A DNA stretch of 44,746 nt. It comes from Oscillatoriales cyanobacterium RM2_1_1. Lineage in GTDB: Bacteria; Cyanobacteriota; Cyanobacteriia; Cyanobacteriales; Microcoleaceae. Below are positions 42,832-44,746 of the stretch, in pieces (the stretch's first letter is position 1; every line of letters begins with the position of its first letter). The notes beneath the pieces are model-generated. The model made no database searches. It saw only the letters and a program-made list of their open reading frames with translations, and was not told the DNA's origin. Location: the NCBI GenBank assembly GCA_012033335.1, contig JAAURB010000040.1, positions 1-44,746 on the forward strand, read 5' to 3'. The translations under genes were made by a program, and so were the position numbers.

Positions 42832-43149
42832 TCATCCTTCTCCTCCTGCTTCGGTTTGATCAAGGATTTCGATCCAGTCATCCTCAGTCATTCCCAGAGC
42901 CATTGCGATTGCTCTTAATGTTTCCGTTTCAATCGACTTGGGGAACTGAGTATCATCATTTGGTTTCCATCCAATCTCTAAACGCTGAATGGTAGTAGGG
43001 GCAACAGAACTCCCTAATTTGGCAATTTGATTACTCAGGCCGCTGCGAGACAACCCCTTTTCTTCTCTAAGGGTTCTGACTCGTTCTCCTAGAGCACGGC
43101 TCCACTTAACAGCGGCAACCCAATTGGGTATCGGCATAAATGACAGCAC
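42832..43149 (-). CDS. XRE-family HTH transcriptional regulator
   Basis: This 105-residue protein has one helix-turn-helix of the XRE/Cro type at about 20-60 (LGERVRTLREEKGLSRSGLS, then TTIQRLEIG) and a short C-terminal extension ending near TEDDWIEILDQ. GTG 43149 is chosen: AGGAGGT lies at 43157-43163 with a 7-nt spacer, while ATG 43137 has none. It is divergent from the small genes at 43538-44543. Two operator-like palindromes lie within both promoters, so it probably represses itself and them. Confidence 0.85.
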   Translation of the reverse strand: MLSFMPIPNWVAAVKWSRALGERVRTLREEKGLSRSGLSNQIAKLGSSVAPTTIQRLEIGWKPNDDTQFPKSIETETLRAIAMALGMTEDDWIEILDQTEAGGEG

Positions 43150-43185
43150 TTTAATGACCTCCTGATATTACTACTTACTACTGCG

Positions 43186-43215
43186 TTGGTGTTGTCTACT
43201 TTGGTGTTGTCTACT
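43186..43215. repeat. 15-bp perfect tandem repeat, two copies
   Basis: TTGGTGTTGTCTACT occurs twice in direct succession at 43186-43200 and 43201-43215. It lies in the predicted 5' leader of the XRE gene on the minus strand, between the leftward promoter and the ribosome site. It may be a second operator set or a slippage site. Confidence 0.9.
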
Positions 43216-43221
43216 GCTTCA

Positions 43222-43250
43222 ATAATAAACCAACAAATTGGTACTAACAA
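43222..43250 (-). promoter_or_regulatory. Leftward sigma-70-type promoter of the XRE gene
   Basis: On the minus strand TTGTTA (43245-43250), a 17-nt spacer and TATTAT (43222-43227). The spacer contains the operator at 43229-43242. Confidence 0.6.
43229..43242. promoter_or_regulatory. Operator 1 of the XRE switch
   Basis: ACCAACAAATTGGT, an imperfect 14-bp palindrome sharing ACCAA...TTGGT with operator 2. It lies in the spacer of the leftward promoter. The centre-to-centre distance to operator 2 is 44 bp, about four helical turns. Confidence 0.65.
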
Positions 43251-43254
43251 GTGC

Positions 43255-43283
43255 TTGACAATTAGTTAAATAACCAATATATT
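43255..43283 (+). promoter_or_regulatory. Rightward sigma-70-type promoter
   Basis: TTGACA (43255-43260), a 17-nt spacer, and TATATT (43278-43283), a near-consensus promoter that would drive the 43538, 43905 and 44358 genes through a leader of about 240 nt. Confidence 0.7.
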
Positions 43284-43286
43284 GGT
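43273..43286. promoter_or_regulatory. Operator 2 of the XRE switch
   Basis: ACCAATATATTGGT, a perfect 14-bp palindrome that covers the -10 box of the rightward promoter; binding should block RNA polymerase. Confidence 0.7.
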
Positions 43287-43531
43287 AAACATATAAAGCA
43301 CAGGGAAACGAACCCAAGCTCACAACTCAAGAACAAGACCAATGGGCAAACCCTAGTTCTATTCAGTTCGGCTGAGACCCCAGGGACTACTGAAGCTACA
43401 GGTGTAGGTAGGAACGGTTATTTAATCTCAAGTTTCGATTTTCAAGTTTTGTTCAGTTCAGAAACGCAAAAAGGGGGCGGCGTGACTTTCAATCAAGCGC
43501 TGTCCCACTTATCTCAACCAAAGGAGATACC
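43287..43531. other. Leader region with no gene
   Basis: This stretch up to the next gene holds no convincing ORF, terminator or recognised riboswitch. A GGGGGCGGCGTG block lies near 43474. Together with the switch at 43186-43286 it makes up the gap between the XRE gene and the next. Confidence 0.5.
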
Positions 43532-43537
43532 TTGATT

Positions 43538-43828
43538 ATGACATCAATACCATCAGACTACGACATCTGCTTTGATCCCAAGCCTACGACCACCTCTGGA
43601 ACCATCACTGACGATAACGGGATCTGCCAACCCTGGAGAATCAATGGGGATACTGAACTGCTTGAAGTTTGGTCTTTGCGTTCTCAAAAATGGATTAGTC
43701 AGAGTTTTCAAACAACCAAATTTCACCGCTATCTGCACATTGCACTGGATAAACATGAAGCCCAGCAAGCGCAGGAGAAGCAAGAACGAGAGACTCGGCT
43801 ACGTCGTACCCTCAAACGTCTAGCGTAA
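43538..43828 (+). CDS. Small hypothetical protein
   Basis: This protein of about 96 residues opens MTSIPSDYDICFDPKPTTTS; the C-terminal 30 residues are a charged helix (KHEAQQAQEKQERETRLRRT). AAGGAG at 43521-43526 is 11 nt from ATG 43538 and 5 nt from the in-frame TTG 43532, so the start is uncertain by two codons. No family recognised. First gene of the rightward unit controlled by the XRE switch. Confidence 0.55.
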   Translation: MTSIPSDYDICFDPKPTTTSGTITDDNGICQPWRINGDTELLEVWSLRSQKWISQSFQTTKFHRYLHIALDKHEAQQAQEKQERETRLRRTLKRLA

Positions 43829-43904
43829 TGCTTTTGGTGAAGTGGGTGTTGACCAATTCTAATCATTATTCCCCTTCAAACCATTGAACACAGGAGAAAT
43901 CACT

Positions 43905-44261
43905 ATGTTAGCGACTGTTAAATTCCCGATGAATGGCAAAGGGAAAGATATCGTGGCCACCCTAACGGATGGCAGCACTACAAAAGTTTACCCCCAGACG
44001 GAGGCAGCAGCACAGGAGTTAAGGGGATTGAGCCGGGGGCAGCAAATTGAACTGGGTCGGGATGAGAGCGGAGAATGGCAGTTTATTCGGGTTGCCTCTC
44101 GTGATGACGTTCTGGGGCAGTACATTCAGCAGATGGGCAATCTCTATTCCAGGGCTTATCAACAGGCGATCGCCAGCCTCCCCAAGGATTGCGATTCAGA
44201 GACAATCCGGTGTTGTGCATCATCGATTTTCATCAGTATTCAGCGACATTTCAATCTTTAG
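43905..44261 (+). CDS. Small hypothetical protein
   Basis: This 118-residue protein starts at ATG 43905, with AGGAG at 43892-43896 and an 8-nt spacer. The N-terminal half is a small beta-rich part (VKFPMNGKGKDIVATLTDGS, QELRGLSRGQQIELGRDESG) like a small OB/SH3-type barrel. The C-terminal part is helical (YIQQMGNLYSRAYQQAIASL, then SETIRCCASSIFISIQRHF). It looks like a cyanobacterial plasmid/mobile-element protein I cannot name. Follows the previous gene by 76 nt. Confidence 0.6.
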   Translation: MLATVKFPMNGKGKDIVATLTDGSTTKVYPQTEAAAQELRGLSRGQQIELGRDESGEWQFIRVASRDDVLGQYIQQMGNLYSRAYQQAIASLPKDCDSETIRCCASSIFISIQRHFNL

Positions 44262-44357
44262 CGAATGGCAATGAGGTTCCAGATGATGAATTGATGGAGG
44301 AATGGAGGAAGCGATCGCACTCACGGATCAATTATTGACAAAGCTAGGACAGAAAAA

Positions 44358-44543
44358 ATGAACCAATATACACTCACGGAACGACAAGTTAATGCTCTGA
44401 TTTGTGCTTTGCATATTGCCTACGCCAACCCTGAAATGTTCAGTGAATTGCAGGGGTTGGAGGACTATAAACCTCTCACAGAGAAGGAAATAGATGACCT
44501 GGCAATTCTATTAAATTATGGAGAGACGGACAACATTGGGTAA
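44358..44543 (+). CDS. Small hypothetical protein, 3' end abutting IS66-type sequence
   Basis: This 61-residue protein, MNQYTLTERQVNALICALHI, is an acidic helical protein with no recognised family. Its last codon and stop (GGG TAA) overlap the probable end of the IS66-type element, GTAACCGTTCAGG from 44540, so the native C-terminus may have been cut. Confidence 0.5.
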   Translation: MNQYTLTERQVNALICALHIAYANPEMFSELQGLEDYKPLTEKEIDDLAILLNYGETDNIG

Positions 44544-44746
44544 CCGTTCAGGTGGTATTGCTATCAACAGGTAGTAGAGGTGGAGCTACTTGACCTTGTC
44601 GGAAAGCCTGACACGCCTCGACTAGGTAATCCAAAACTGGACGATTTTGAGAGCGTAAAGTCGTCACGACTGTCAGCATTCTCGAAACGAACAGACTACC
44701 TGCTTGAGATTGAGAGCCAAAGCTATTTTTGCGCCACAAAACTGCC
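44540..44746 (-). mobile_element. End of an IS66-family insertion element, running off the window
   Basis: The transposase 3' end lies at 44548-44746. The probable terminal repeat begins at 44540 (GTAACCGTTCAGG), 8 nt before the transposase stop. The other end is beyond the window. Confidence 0.55.
44548..44746 (-). CDS. IS66-family transposase, C-terminal part
   Basis: Reading on the minus strand from the right edge gives AVLWRKNSFGSQSQAGSLFV, then SRMLTVVTTLRSQNRPVLDY and a C-terminal QGQVAPPLLP. Conserved-position residues (FGSQSQ.GS.FV..MLTVV) are typical of the IS66 C-terminus. It is incomplete only because the window ends: no stop or frameshift is seen. It reads toward the XRE/hypothetical gene unit. 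Confidence 0.8.
   Translation of the reverse strand, partial: AVLWRKNSFGSQSQAGSLFVSRMLTVVTTLRSQNRPVLDYLVEACQAFRQGQVAPPLLPVDSNTT

Overview
The window looks like a chromosomal segment of a cyanobacterium, probably filamentous. Evidence: many HIP1 octamers (GCGATCGC, for example near 5636, 7878, 13862, 18350, 23276, 35338 and 44169), a cyanoexosortase A module with PEP-CTERM proteins, an HpsJ-like protein, and a Wza-type exporter fused to an S-layer homology (SLH) domain. No rRNA or tRNA gene was recognised.

Layout. (1) 1-4830, plus strand: two PEP-CTERM secreted proteins, cyanoexosortase A, its associated protein and an HpsJ-like membrane protein. (2) 5032-5931, minus: a methyltransferase convergent with region 1. 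(3) 6300-32360, minus: a nearly gapless run of 24 genes that reads as one exopolysaccharide (EPS) assembly operon. It holds ten glycosyltransferases, six sulfotransferase genes (one broken by an in-frame TGA), two left-handed beta-helix acyltransferases, an O-methyltransferase-like protein, a Wzy-like polymerase, an MsbA/PglK-type ABC exporter, two CDP-tyvelose-epimerase-like enzymes and a GGCYW-tailed protein of unknown function. (4) 32520-39151: a small zinc-ribbon-like protein, a proline-rich membrane-anchored protein, and divergently from it Wza (SLH plus four SLBB domains) and Wzc (Wzz plus BY-kinase). (5) 39152-44746: an accessory region with a degenerate 41-bp repeat array, a lone PD-(D/E)XK-like protein, an attC-like structure, a DUF4269 protein, a 49-bp palindrome resembling insertion-sequence ends, a YHS-domain fragment, small hypothetical genes, an XRE regulator with a divergent operator/promoter switch, and the 3' end of an IS66-family transposase at the right edge.

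How it fits together. Epimerases supply a nucleotide sugar. The glycosyltransferases build a repeat unit that is decorated by sulfate, acyl and probably methyl groups. The ABC exporter is the only flippase candidate in view. The Wzy-like protein would polymerise, and Wzc/Wza would control chain length and export. Cyanoexosortase A would process the PEP-CTERM proteins, which may end up associated with the same sulfated matrix. No initiating phosphoglycosyltransferase, no Wzx and no PAPS-synthesis genes are seen, so these must lie elsewhere. The most notable new observations are the nonsense-interrupted sulfotransferase, the duplicated regulatory module around the PEP-CTERM genes, the density of sulfotransferases, the attC-like site, and the compact XRE switch.
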